This document shows, in pieces, positions 7,873 to 14,978 of a DNA stretch of 27,925 bases (position 1 is its first letter; each line of letters starts with the position of its first letter). The notes below the pieces were generated by a model, which saw only the letters and a list, made by a program, of their open reading frames with translations, was not told the origin of the DNA and did not search any database. A program made the translations under genes and the position numbers. The DNA comes from Gemmatimonadota bacterium (GTDB lineage: Bacteria > Latescibacterota > UBA2968 > UBA8231): assembly GCA_002712305.1 (NCBI GenBank), contig PATE01000108.1, positions 1 through 27,925 on the forward strand. Reading direction: 5' to 3'.

Positions 7873-9276
7873 TCACTCGGTGAAGCCGAACCCGTAGAGA
7901 TCGACGGTCCCCGTCATCTCGAACTCCAGGCGGATCTCTCGACCCGCGAGGGTTCCGATGGGTTTGCCGTCCCATGATATTTCCTGCCGCACCCCGTCAC
8001 CCGTGATGGGCCGACTCTCCTCGAAGCCGGGCACGTCTTTCCGTTCGAAGTCGGTCACCTTGACGCGTACTTTCCCCGACGACGCCTCGGCATTCACCCA
8101 CAAGCGACCCGAGGGACAGATGAGGGTCTTGGTCACCACGAAGCCCCCACCCGGTGGCGACTGCAGTGACGCGAAACCCTCCTTGCGCATCGTCGCCAAC
8201 CCGATGCCGGGTACGGGATCGATTTCGTGATGGCGACCGGAGGTGCCCCCATAAAAGATCCACCACTCGTCCCCGACTTCCACCCATCCCGAAGCGTGGA
8301 CCATGCCTCCATCCCAACTGCCTTCCTCACCAACATCGATGAACCGGACACGATCTGCAGGCCGCTGGAAGTGCATGCCATCACGACTGGTGGCGAGGCC
8401 GACGGTGATGTCCTGCTGGTGCTGGTAAGACCACAGGAAACCGATATAGGTGTCGCCATAGATCCGTGTCGGCATGCCGTAGAAGTAGTTGTGATTCGTC
8501 TCGGCATCGACCTGATCCGGCAGCAGGACGTTCTCCGAGCGCAGAGGCCACTCCTCCCATAGCGCTGTGTGTTCCAGCCGACCGACCTTGCGCCGTGCAC
8601 CGCGGGTGTGATAGAGGTTCGTCGCCCGCGTGAACCATACGAAGCGCTCAGTTTTCTCATCCCACACGATCGTACCGTGTGTGTCGGGCGTGTAGTCGGT
8701 GGCGATGCACGTGTCACTGGCCGGATCCCAGTGGATCCCATCCTGCGAGCCGATCAGACGTGACGATTTCGGATCGTCCGTCAGATAGAGCATCACATAC
8801 TTGTAGCCGCGCTTGAAACGCTCCGGCACATGGAGGAGATAGGGAGACTCAGCCCGTCCGCCTGTCGGTCCCAACAGGACGACGTTGTTGTCCTTCGTCC
8901 CCTTGAACTCGTGCTCTCCGATCCGCGGCAAAGTCCAGTCGAGTCCGTCGGACGACTCCGCGTAGGCGATGGCATACGTGTAGAGCCGTGGCTCCATGCT
9001 TTGGTCCCAGTATTCCTGGTACCACATGCGGAAGAGCCCATCCTCTTCGTCTCGTATCACATTGAGCAGTCCGCCTTGACCCGGAATGAGCGGATTGCGG
9101 GGATGTTTGATCGGTGCGTGAAAGCGTCGGATCACCGTCTCGGTGAGATACTCCACCCCCCACCGGTTGTCGACGAGATGGTCGTCGATGAAGAGCTGCG
9201 ATGTCGTACCGATATCGTGCGTGTTCAAGGATTCCCCCTGAGAATGAGCAGGTTGTGAAGGATAATTCGTGACCAT
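7873..9276 (-). CDS. Glycoside-hydrolase 32/43-type five-bladed beta-propeller protein
   Basis: A 467-residue protein with no signal peptide. QLFIDDHLVDNRWGVE (about 27-42) and the repeated blade patterns (FRMWYQEYW, YAIAYAESSDGLDW, GLATSRDGMHF, WWIFYGGTSGRHHE) are typical of the GH32/GH43-like propeller proteins common in Planctomycetota-type genomes. The last 100 residues form a beta-sandwich-like tail (VRVKVTDFERKDVPGF, ending in LYGFGFTE). Many members of this class have no proven hydrolase activity, and I cannot assign the acidic catalytic triad. The start is uncertain: ATG at 9276 has no ribosome site, whereas TTG at 9228 follows AGGGGG by a few bases and would drop 16 polar residues. 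Its promoter must lie against or inside the divergent SOS promoter at 9301-9343. Confidence 0.78.
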   Translation of the reverse strand: MVTNYPSQPAHSQGESLNTHDIGTTSQLFIDDHLVDNRWGVEYLTETVIRRFHAPIKHPRNPLIPGQGGLLNVIRDEEDGLFRMWYQEYWDQSMEPRLYTYAIAYAESSDGLDWTLPRIGEHEFKGTKDNNVVLLGPTGGRAESPYLLHVPERFKRGYKYVMLYLTDDPKSSRLIGSQDGIHWDPASDTCIATDYTPDTHGTIVWDEKTERFVWFTRATNLYHTRGARRKVGRLEHTALWEEWPLRSENVLLPDQVDAETNHNYFYGMPTRIYGDTYIGFLWSYQHQQDITVGLATSRDGMHFQRPADRVRFIDVGEEGSWDGGMVHASGWVEVGDEWWIFYGGTSGRHHEIDPVPGIGLATMRKEGFASLQSPPGGGFVVTKTLICPSGRLWVNAEASSGKVRVKVTDFERKDVPGFEESRPITGDGVRQEISWDGKPIGTLAGREIRLEFEMTGTVDLYGFGFTE

Positions 9277-9300
9277 CCCAATCGACAGGGTGTAAGAGCC

Positions 9301-9343
9301 TTGACCCAGTTCCCATCCGGGAATATACTGAACAAATGTTCAG
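9301..9343 (+). promoter_or_regulatory. SOS promoter with LexA-type operator upstream of the dnaE2 unit
   Basis: TTGACC at 9301-9306, a 17-bp spacer and TATACT at 9324-9329 repeat the imuB promoter exactly in boxes and spacing. The operator CTGAACAAATGTTCAG (9328-9343) is a 7-2-7 perfect inverted repeat. It satisfies both GAAC-N4-GTTC and CTG-N10-CAG. Transcription would begin near 9336, about 75 nt before the TTG start of the small gene at 9410. The operator also lies within 70 bp of the divergent beta-propeller gene and could affect it. Confidence 0.85.
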
Positions 9344-9409
9344 CATTTAAACTCATCGCGCTCCCCACCTCACAGGCCCTGACTCACTCTGCTGCCGAGG
9401 TCGCGAAAC

Positions 9410-9697
9410 TTGAAGTCTATCCACAGCCCTATCGACGTCGACACCGACGATCGCTGCCGCCCCGTGCGCCTCTACTGGCGTTCGAACACCTACCACGTCT
9501 CCCGCATTCTTGATCGCTGGGTATTGCAGAATCGTTGGTGGGCACGCGAAGAGAAACGTCTCTACGTGCTCGTCGAGGCGAGTCTGGCCGCTGGTGAGCC
9601 CGTTGCAGGTAAGGCAGTGCAACATCTCGAGCTCTACCTGAAAACCAGCGCCGTCGGTTCCGGCAACGAGTGGACTCTTGCCCGTGTGGTCGACTGA
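9410..9697 (+). CDS. Small DUF6504-like protein, SOS-controlled, ahead of dnaE2
   Basis: A 95-residue basic and aromatic protein. The core RPVRLYWRSNTYHVSRILDRW (residues 17-37), WWAREEKRLYVL (43-54), HLELYL (72-77) and the ending WTLARVVD match the pattern I know from DUF6504-type small proteins found beside ImuB/DnaE2 genes in other phyla; this is recalled, not searched. It is the first gene after the SOS operator and precedes dnaE2 by 65 bp, so it should be induced together with the polymerase. The start is probably TTG at 9410, with GAGG 9 nt upstream, because the frame closes upstream at TGA 9380 with no better start codon. A role as a mutasome accessory or DNA/clamp-binding factor is inference from context. 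Confidence 0.72.
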   Translation: MKSIHSPIDVDTDDRCRPVRLYWRSNTYHVSRILDRWVLQNRWWAREEKRLYVLVEASLAAGEPVAGKAVQHLELYLKTSAVGSGNEWTLARVVD

Positions 9698-9762
9698 GGC
9701 GCCCACCGCATGTCTCTCCTCCACGGCCGATCATGCGCCTCCAATGACCATTCGCTGCGCGA

Positions 9763-12700
9763 ATGGCCCGGTTGAGCTGGTACGTCGTGTTCGTTCACCT
9801 GCACACACGCAGCTGGTTTTCCTTTGGCGCCGGCGGCTCCTCTCCCGAGGCCCTCGTCACCCGTGCCGCCGAACTCGGCCAGCCGGCGCTCGGGCTCACC
9901 GACTTGCACGGTGTCTACGGCATGGTGCGTTTTCAAAAGGCCTGCAAGGCCATGGGGATCCACGCCGTCGTCGGAAGCGAGGTCCTCGTCGATGGTTCGC
10001 CCCTCGTGTTGCTCGCACGGTCCCCTGCCGGTTACCGCGATCTGTGTTCGTTGCTGACCCGGGCTCATCTGGCCAGCGCTGGTCTGCAGGATGGGGACCT
10101 GGCGCTGCTCGGAGAACGCATGGCGATGTCGGGGGCTCGTTCGGTCGCCGACGTGGGCCGTCTTGTCTCTGCGAACGCTGACTTCGCCAACCCTGATTCA
10201 GAGAGCCCTGACTCATCGGCCCCATCAGGTTTCGGTCCTTCCGACGTCGACGATGATCCCAGCAATGCCCCGAACGTCGGCGAGATCCGCTTCGTTGGCA
10301 GTGGCGACACAATGACGCCTCTCAACATTCTGCCTACACCCAAACGACCGGTACCTACGGTCACTCTCGAATTGCTCGGCACCTACGCCGACGATCTGAT
10401 TTGCCTCACGGCAGGACGTTCAGGGACTCTCTGGCAACTCACCTCCCGTCGCCAGGACACGGCGGCCATTTCCTGGCTACGGACCCTGCGCGAGATCTTC
10501 GACGATAGCCCTGGCCATAAAGCCTGCGGCCGCCGCCTCTATGTCGAACTCATGCACGGCCTACTGCCCGAAGACGGCACTGTCGCCGCCCGTCTGCATC
10601 ATCTGGCGTGCACCGAACAGTTGCCCACCGTCGTCACCAACGACGTGCGATTCGCCACACCCGCAAATTGGCGTCGCTACGATCTGCTCACCTGCGCCCG
10701 ACTCAACATCCGCGTCAGCGAGCCCCACGCTGAACGTCCGCGCAACGCCGAAGCGTATTTGAAGTCCGAAGCGCAATTGCGACATCTGCTGCCTTACCCG
10801 GACGCCTTTGATCGCACTGTGGAGATCGCCGAATCCTGTCGTGTCGATCTCGTGCCCGAATACATCACACCGCCGGCGGCGATCATCCCCGCAGGAAAAA
10901 CGGCGCGGAGCTACCTGACTGAACTGTGCGATGCCGGCCTGCAAGACCTCTACGCTCCGGACCAACGCGCCGCGGCTCAGGCACAATACGATCGTGAATT
11001 GAAGGTCATCACCGATCTGGAGCTGGAGGAATTCTTCCTCGTCGTGCACGAAGTCGTTTCCGTCGCACGTCAACGGGGCATCCGTTGCGCCGGACGCGGC
11101 TCGGCAGCCAACAGCATCATCGCCTTTTTGTTGCGCATCACCGCCGTCGACCCCATTCGCCACAACCTGCTCTTCGAACGCTTCCTGCACGGCGAACGCA
11201 AAGGCACCCCCGACATCGACGTCGACTTTGACGCCGACCGCCGCGACGAGGTCATCGACTGGATGGAGCGACGCTTCGGCATCGAACAGACGGCGATGAC
11301 GGCGACGTTGATCACCTACAAACTGCGACTCGCCCTGCGCGATGTGGCCAAAGCCCTCGGTTGGCCCATGCCCAAAGTCGACGCCCTGTCGCAGACCGTG
11401 CCCTCCGGTCTGGCCAATGAAGTCACCGAATACCGCGAACCCATTCAGAGTGTCCTCGGCGACGCCCCATTGGTAGACCTGCTCTTGGAACGTGTCGCCG
11501 ATCTTCACCTGTGCCCCCGCCACCTCGGCCTGCACTCCGGCGGCATGGTCCTGTCGCGCAAACCCCTCTCCCATTTCACCCCGATTCAGGTTTCGGCCAA
11601 TGGCGTGAAGATGGTCACCTTCGACAAAGAAGACGTCGAAGCCATGGGGCTGGTGAAACTCGACGTCCTCGGTCTGCGCATGATGGCCTGCCTGAGCGAA
11701 GGCGCCGCCCTGGTCCATCGTCACGAAGGCATCGAGATCGATTTTGAGACCCTCCCCCTCGATGACCCGGGTGTCTACGAGCTGATCTGTTCGGGGCAGA
11801 CGGTGACCCTCTTCCAGATCGAGTCCCAGGGGCAGATGCATTTAATCGCGCAGAATCAGCCCGAGTGTTTCGACGATCTCGTCGCCGAAGTCGCCCTCTT
11901 CCGCCCTGGCCCTCTACAGTCGGGCATGATCCACCCCTTCATTCGCCGACGCCGCGGTCTGGAACCCGTCGTCTACGAACACCCCAGCCTCGAGCCGATT
12001 CTCGCCGACACGTACGGCGTCATCCTTTTCCAGGAACAGATCCTCGATGTAGCCCATCGTTTCGCCGGCATGTCCCTGTCCGATGCAGACGACTTTCGCC
12101 AACTCATGTCCAAGACCCACGACCCGGTCAGAATGGGTCAGATGGGTGTGCAATTCATCGCTGGCGCCATCGCCAAAGGCGTGCCACCACCGATTGCCGA
12201 ATCGGTATTCGAAAAAGTATCCCACTTCGTCGGCTACGGATTCTGCCGCTCCCACGCGGCGGCCTTCGCCCAGACCGTCTATCACTCCGCCTGGATGAAG
12301 CGGTATCACCCCGCAGCCCATCTGGCGGCCTTCATGCAGCACCGCCCCGGCTTCTACAACCTCATGACCCTCGAAGAAGAGGCGAGACGATTCAGCATCC
12401 CCACCCTGCTACCGACGGTCGACGAATCCACGGCGCGCTACGATCTGGTGCGATTGTCTGATGGCCGTCTCGGCATTCGCAAACCCCTCACGTCAATCAA
12501 AGGCCTCGCCGAAGAAGCGGTGGAGCAAATCCTCTGGGCACGACTCGCCGGTCCCTTCCGTTCGGTGGAAGATTTGGCCACCAGAGTCCCCGATCTCGAT
12601 CGCCGTGACCTGGATGCGTTGGCCAAGTCCGGTGCTCTCGACACCCTCACCGGTTCCAGTCGCAGGGCACTGTGGGAAACCGGTGTCGTGGCCAACAGAA

Positions 12701-13386
12701 GAGATGCCGGCGGCGATCGGTCTCACCAACCGAGTCTCTTCGACATGCCTCTTTTGATGGAAGAGGACGTCCCCGACCTGCCCGTGCTGAGTGCCGCCGA
12801 GAGATTGTCCTGGGACTACCGATCCACAGGAGCCGGTCGCGTCCATCCCATTACCCTGGCCAGACGCCACCTTAACGACATGGGCATTCCCACCATCGAA
12901 AGCTGCCAGCGCACGATGGTTTTGCCTGGAGACGGCACGAGCCCAAAGGCCACATCCAACGATCTGCAAGGCCCCGTGGTTACCCTCGCCGGCGTCGTCA
13001 TCATGCGCCAGCGACCGCCCACGGCCAAAGGGTTCATGTTCGTGACACTGGAAGACGAAACCAGCTTCATCCAGGTCATCGTCCATCCAAAGATCTACGA
13101 GCAGTACTACGAGCTGCTCATCAAACCGGCCCTGCTCTTCAAAGGTCCCCTGCAAGCCACAGGCACCTGGCGTGCTCTGCTGGCGAAAGAAGTCTGGCCC
13201 CTCGAAGGTGTCTTCGGCGGCTACGCCGGTTTCCCCTCCGCCGCCGGTCACCAGAACGCCGGCGATGCCGGCAAGCAAGTCGTGCGTGCCGGACAAGCCC
13301 TCGAAGGCGATGGCTCCGGAGACGATCTGGCCAAGATCGCAGCGGGGGGATCTGTGTTTCGATCGCGGACCAGGAGAACGGGGTGA
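9763..13386 (+). CDS. dnaE2: Error-prone DNA polymerase III alpha subunit DnaE2
   Basis: A 1207-residue C-family polymerase; DnaE2 proteins are usually nearer 1050-1100. The PHP domain starts with HLHTRSWFSFG at 12-22. The palm carries the catalytic motif PDIDVDF at 483-489, and the finger region GYGFCRSHAAAFA is near 825-837. Helix-hairpin-helix sequences follow. An OB fold lies at about 1065-1150 (GPVVTLAGVVIMRQRPPTAKG), and there is no DnaE1-type C-terminal tau-binding extension. Extra length comes from an acidic Ser/Pro/Asp insertion near residues 145-185 and from a Gly/Ala-rich tail. It performs translesion synthesis with ImuB under SOS control. ATG 9763 is the longest start; GTG 9787 gives the family-like N-terminus MFVHLHTRSWFSF and may be the true one. 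Neither has a strong ribosome site. Confidence 0.93.
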   Translation: MARLSWYVVFVHLHTRSWFSFGAGGSSPEALVTRAAELGQPALGLTDLHGVYGMVRFQKACKAMGIHAVVGSEVLVDGSPLVLLARSPAGYRDLCSLLTRAHLASAGLQDGDLALLGERMAMSGARSVADVGRLVSANADFANPDSESPDSSAPSGFGPSDVDDDPSNAPNVGEIRFVGSGDTMTPLNILPTPKRPVPTVTLELLGTYADDLICLTAGRSGTLWQLTSRRQDTAAISWLRTLREIFDDSPGHKACGRRLYVELMHGLLPEDGTVAARLHHLACTEQLPTVVTNDVRFATPANWRRYDLLTCARLNIRVSEPHAERPRNAEAYLKSEAQLRHLLPYPDAFDRTVEIAESCRVDLVPEYITPPAAIIPAGKTARSYLTELCDAGLQDLYAPDQRAAAQAQYDRELKVITDLELEEFFLVVHEVVSVARQRGIRCAGRGSAANSIIAFLLRITAVDPIRHNLLFERFLHGERKGTPDIDVDFDADRRDEVIDWMERRFGIEQTAMTATLITYKLRLALRDVAKALGWPMPKVDALSQTVPSGLANEVTEYREPIQSVLGDAPLVDLLLERVADLHLCPRHLGLHSGGMVLSRKPLSHFTPIQVSANGVKMVTFDKEDVEAMGLVKLDVLGLRMMACLSEGAALVHRHEGIEIDFETLPLDDPGVYELICSGQTVTLFQIESQGQMHLIAQNQPECFDDLVAEVALFRPGPLQSGMIHPFIRRRRGLEPVVYEHPSLEPILADTYGVILFQEQILDVAHRFAGMSLSDADDFRQLMSKTHDPVRMGQMGVQFIAGAIAKGVPPPIAESVFEKVSHFVGYGFCRSHAAAFAQTVYHSAWMKRYHPAAHLAAFMQHRPGFYNLMTLEEEARRFSIPTLLPTVDESTARYDLVRLSDGRLGIRKPLTSIKGLAEEAVEQILWARLAGPFRSVEDLATRVPDLDRRDLDALAKSGALDTLTGSSRRALWETGVVANRRDAGGDRSHQPSLFDMPLLMEEDVPDLPVLSAAERLSWDYRSTGAGRVHPITLARRHLNDMGIPTIESCQRTMVLPGDGTSPKATSNDLQGPVVTLAGVVIMRQRPPTAKGFMFVTLEDETSFIQVIVHPKIYEQYYELLIKPALLFKGPLQATGTWRALLAKEVWPLEGVFGGYAGFPSAAGHQNAGDAGKQVVRAGQALEGDGSGDDLAKIAAGGSVFRSRTRRTG

Positions 13387-13387
13387 C

Positions 13388-13520
13388 GTTTGCATGTGGG
13401 TCTGTGTCGATGCCTTCAGGCCCTACACTCGGTCAACGGCTTGCCTCACGGGCCCTCTGTTCGACAAACCTGACCTTCGCTCATGGGCCTTGCGACATCG
13501 ACACAGACCCACATGCAAAC
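13388..13520. repeat. 133-bp element with 25-bp perfect inverted ends
   Basis: The arm GTTTGCATGTGGGTCTGTGT plus CGATG (13388-13412) is matched exactly by its reverse complement at 13496-13520. Weaker pairing continues inward through AGGCCC (left) and GGGCCT (right). The left arm begins 1 base after the dnaE2 stop. As RNA it would be a very stable long hairpin, so it could end dnaE2 transcription although no T-run follows. As DNA it resembles a small non-coding transposable element (MITE), but there is no convincing target duplication (GAC left, AAC right). No coding sequence is recognisable between the arms. 13521-13700 shows nothing else I can name. Confidence 0.7.
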
Positions 13521-13700
13521 AACAATCCCGTTGTGACCAACAAAAAAGCAACTACCCCCACGACCCGGCGCCACACACACCACAAGAAGATCTGGTTCTC
13601 GCCGGCGCCGGCCCTTCAGAAAAGGCGTGTGTGGGAAGTGCTTACTCGCCGTGAGGCTTTTTCGATCCCGTAGAGCGCTTTAGCGAAGGCCAGGCTTTCT

Positions 13701-13824
13701 GAGCAAATGGGCCCGTAGGGTGCTCGCCAGGGATGGCGAGTGCTGACCGAGCCGCAGGATGCGGCGTTCGGTCAGCCCGTGAAGAAAGGCGTATGCCGAA
13801 GCGTCGCGCTCGGAGGGATCGGCA
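13701..13824 (+). ncRNA. Cluster of GGA-loop hairpins, possible structured RNA
   Basis: Three stem-loops follow each other just ahead of the radical SAM gene. The first is CTCGCCA, loop GGGA, TGGCGAG (13723-13740). The second is GCTGACCGA-GCCGC, loop AGGAT, GCGGC-GT-TCGGTCAGC (13742-13776). The third is TGCCGA and TCGGCA (13794-13824) enclosing GGAGGGA. The first two loops contain CAGGGATG and CAGGATG, close to the CsrA/RsmA recognition pattern CANGGAUG. An alternative 5-bp pairing (GAGCA with TGCTC, 13701-13725) competes with the first hairpin. It may be the leader of the downstream gene, a small RNA, or a scattered repeat of REP type. Structure is seen; function is inference. Confidence 0.4.
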
Positions 13825-13869
13825 AAAGCCACTCGACAACAGCAAACAGAATCAAGACACGGACACCTC

Positions 13870-14967
13870 ATGCTCCTACACCCATCCACGACAACCGAAG
13901 CCCGCAAAACCACCCCTGCCAACGTCCGAGGCCGCGGCGCTGCCACGAACACGCCCAACCGCTTCGACCCACTCCACATCGAACCCGACACGGTCGAACC
14001 GGATGAAGAAGACTTCGAACGTCGACAACCCGCTCAATACTTCGACGATGCGTCCCGTTCCATCCTGGCCAGCAACGACAGTCCCGACGTGGGATTCACC
14101 TACAGCATCAATCCCTACAGAGGTTGCTCCCACGGATGCATTTATTGCTATGCTCGCCCTACGCACGAATACCTCGGCTTCTCCGCCGGTCTCGACTTCG
14201 AAACCAAGATCCTCGTCAAACAGGATGCACCCGACCTGCTGCGGGAGACGTTCCGAAAGAAATCGTGGGAGCCGCAGGTCGTCGCGTTGTCTGGCAACAC
14301 CGACTGTTATCAGCCCGTAGAGAAACGTCTCGAGATTACGCGCCAGTGTCTGGAGGTCTTTCTCGAATTCCGCAATCCCGTCACGATGATCACCAAGAAC
14401 CAACTCGTGACGCGCGACATCGATCTGCTGCAGCAACTGGCCGAACATGATCTGGTGCACGTCACCCTTTCCGTCACGAGTCTCAGACCTGCCCTGACGG
14501 GAGTTCTCGAGCCGCGCACATCCCGACCCAAGCAGCGCTTGGCCGCGATCTCGGCACTGGCAGGGGCTGGCGTGCCGGTTGGCATCAATGTGGCGCCACT
14601 GATCCCGGGGTTGAACGACGAGGAGGTCCCCAACATCCTCGAGGCAGCGGCCAAGGCAGGCGCCCAGTGGGCGAACTATATCATGGTGCGCCTGCCCGGT
14701 GCGGTTCGGCCGCTGTTTCTCGAGTGGCTCGAGCGCCACATGCCCGATCGTGCCAGCAAGATTCAGAGTCGACTGAAGAAGGTCCGCGATGGCGAACTGT
14801 CCGATCCACGCTTCGAGTCTCGTATGCGTGGGGAAGGCGAACTTGCCGACCTGATCTCCAGGTTCTTCACTCTGGCACGCAGACGTCACGGATTGGAAGG
14901 GTTTCAGCACGAGTTAGCGACCCACCACTTCCGTCGTCGTGGTCATCTTCAGTTGGAACTGTTCTGA
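13870..14967 (+). CDS. PA0069-type radical SAM protein (spore photoproduct lyase-like)
   Basis: A 365-residue radical S-adenosylmethionine enzyme. The 4Fe-4S cluster ligands are C86, C90 and C93 in YRGCSHGCIYCYARP. The N-terminal VRGRGAATNTPNRF (19-32) and the C-terminal HLQLELF ending are hallmarks of the widespread PA0069 family, which is related to spore photoproduct lyase (SplB) but lacks a proven reaction. SplB repairs UV-damaged thymine in DNA, and the position right behind an SOS polymerase makes a DNA-repair role attractive but unproven. ATG at 13870 has only a weak ribosome site (GGACAC). The stop is 11 bp before the likely start of the glycosyltransferase gene, so the two may be co-transcribed. 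Confidence 0.9.
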   Translation: MLLHPSTTTEARKTTPANVRGRGAATNTPNRFDPLHIEPDTVEPDEEDFERRQPAQYFDDASRSILASNDSPDVGFTYSINPYRGCSHGCIYCYARPTHEYLGFSAGLDFETKILVKQDAPDLLRETFRKKSWEPQVVALSGNTDCYQPVEKRLEITRQCLEVFLEFRNPVTMITKNQLVTRDIDLLQQLAEHDLVHVTLSVTSLRPALTGVLEPRTSRPKQRLAAISALAGAGVPVGINVAPLIPGLNDEEVPNILEAAAKAGAQWANYIMVRLPGAVRPLFLEWLERHMPDRASKIQSRLKKVRDGELSDPRFESRMRGEGELADLISRFFTLARRRHGLEGFQHELATHHFRRRGHLQLELF

Positions 14968-14978
14968 AGCAGGCTTCC

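Noticed and set aside
10561-11841. Long open frame on the minus strand inside dnaE2 (426 codons)
   Set aside because: It is antisense to strongly conserved polymerase sequence, with repetitive His/Gln/Asp/Val composition typical of shadow frames in high-GC DNA.
13320-13386. Possible frameshift at a run of six G near the end of dnaE2
   Set aside because: The alternative frame (into 13654) does not restore a recognisable DnaE2 C-terminus, so the annotated stop is kept.
13388-13830. CRISPR array or tRNA in the gene-free region
   Set aside because: The repeats are inverted pairs and hairpins, not regularly spaced direct repeats, and no cloverleaf can be drawn.
14667-14978. Upstream extension of the glycosyltransferase frame
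   Set aside because: It lies within the conserved radical SAM gene in another frame; the TTG at 14979 just before the first membrane segment is a better start.
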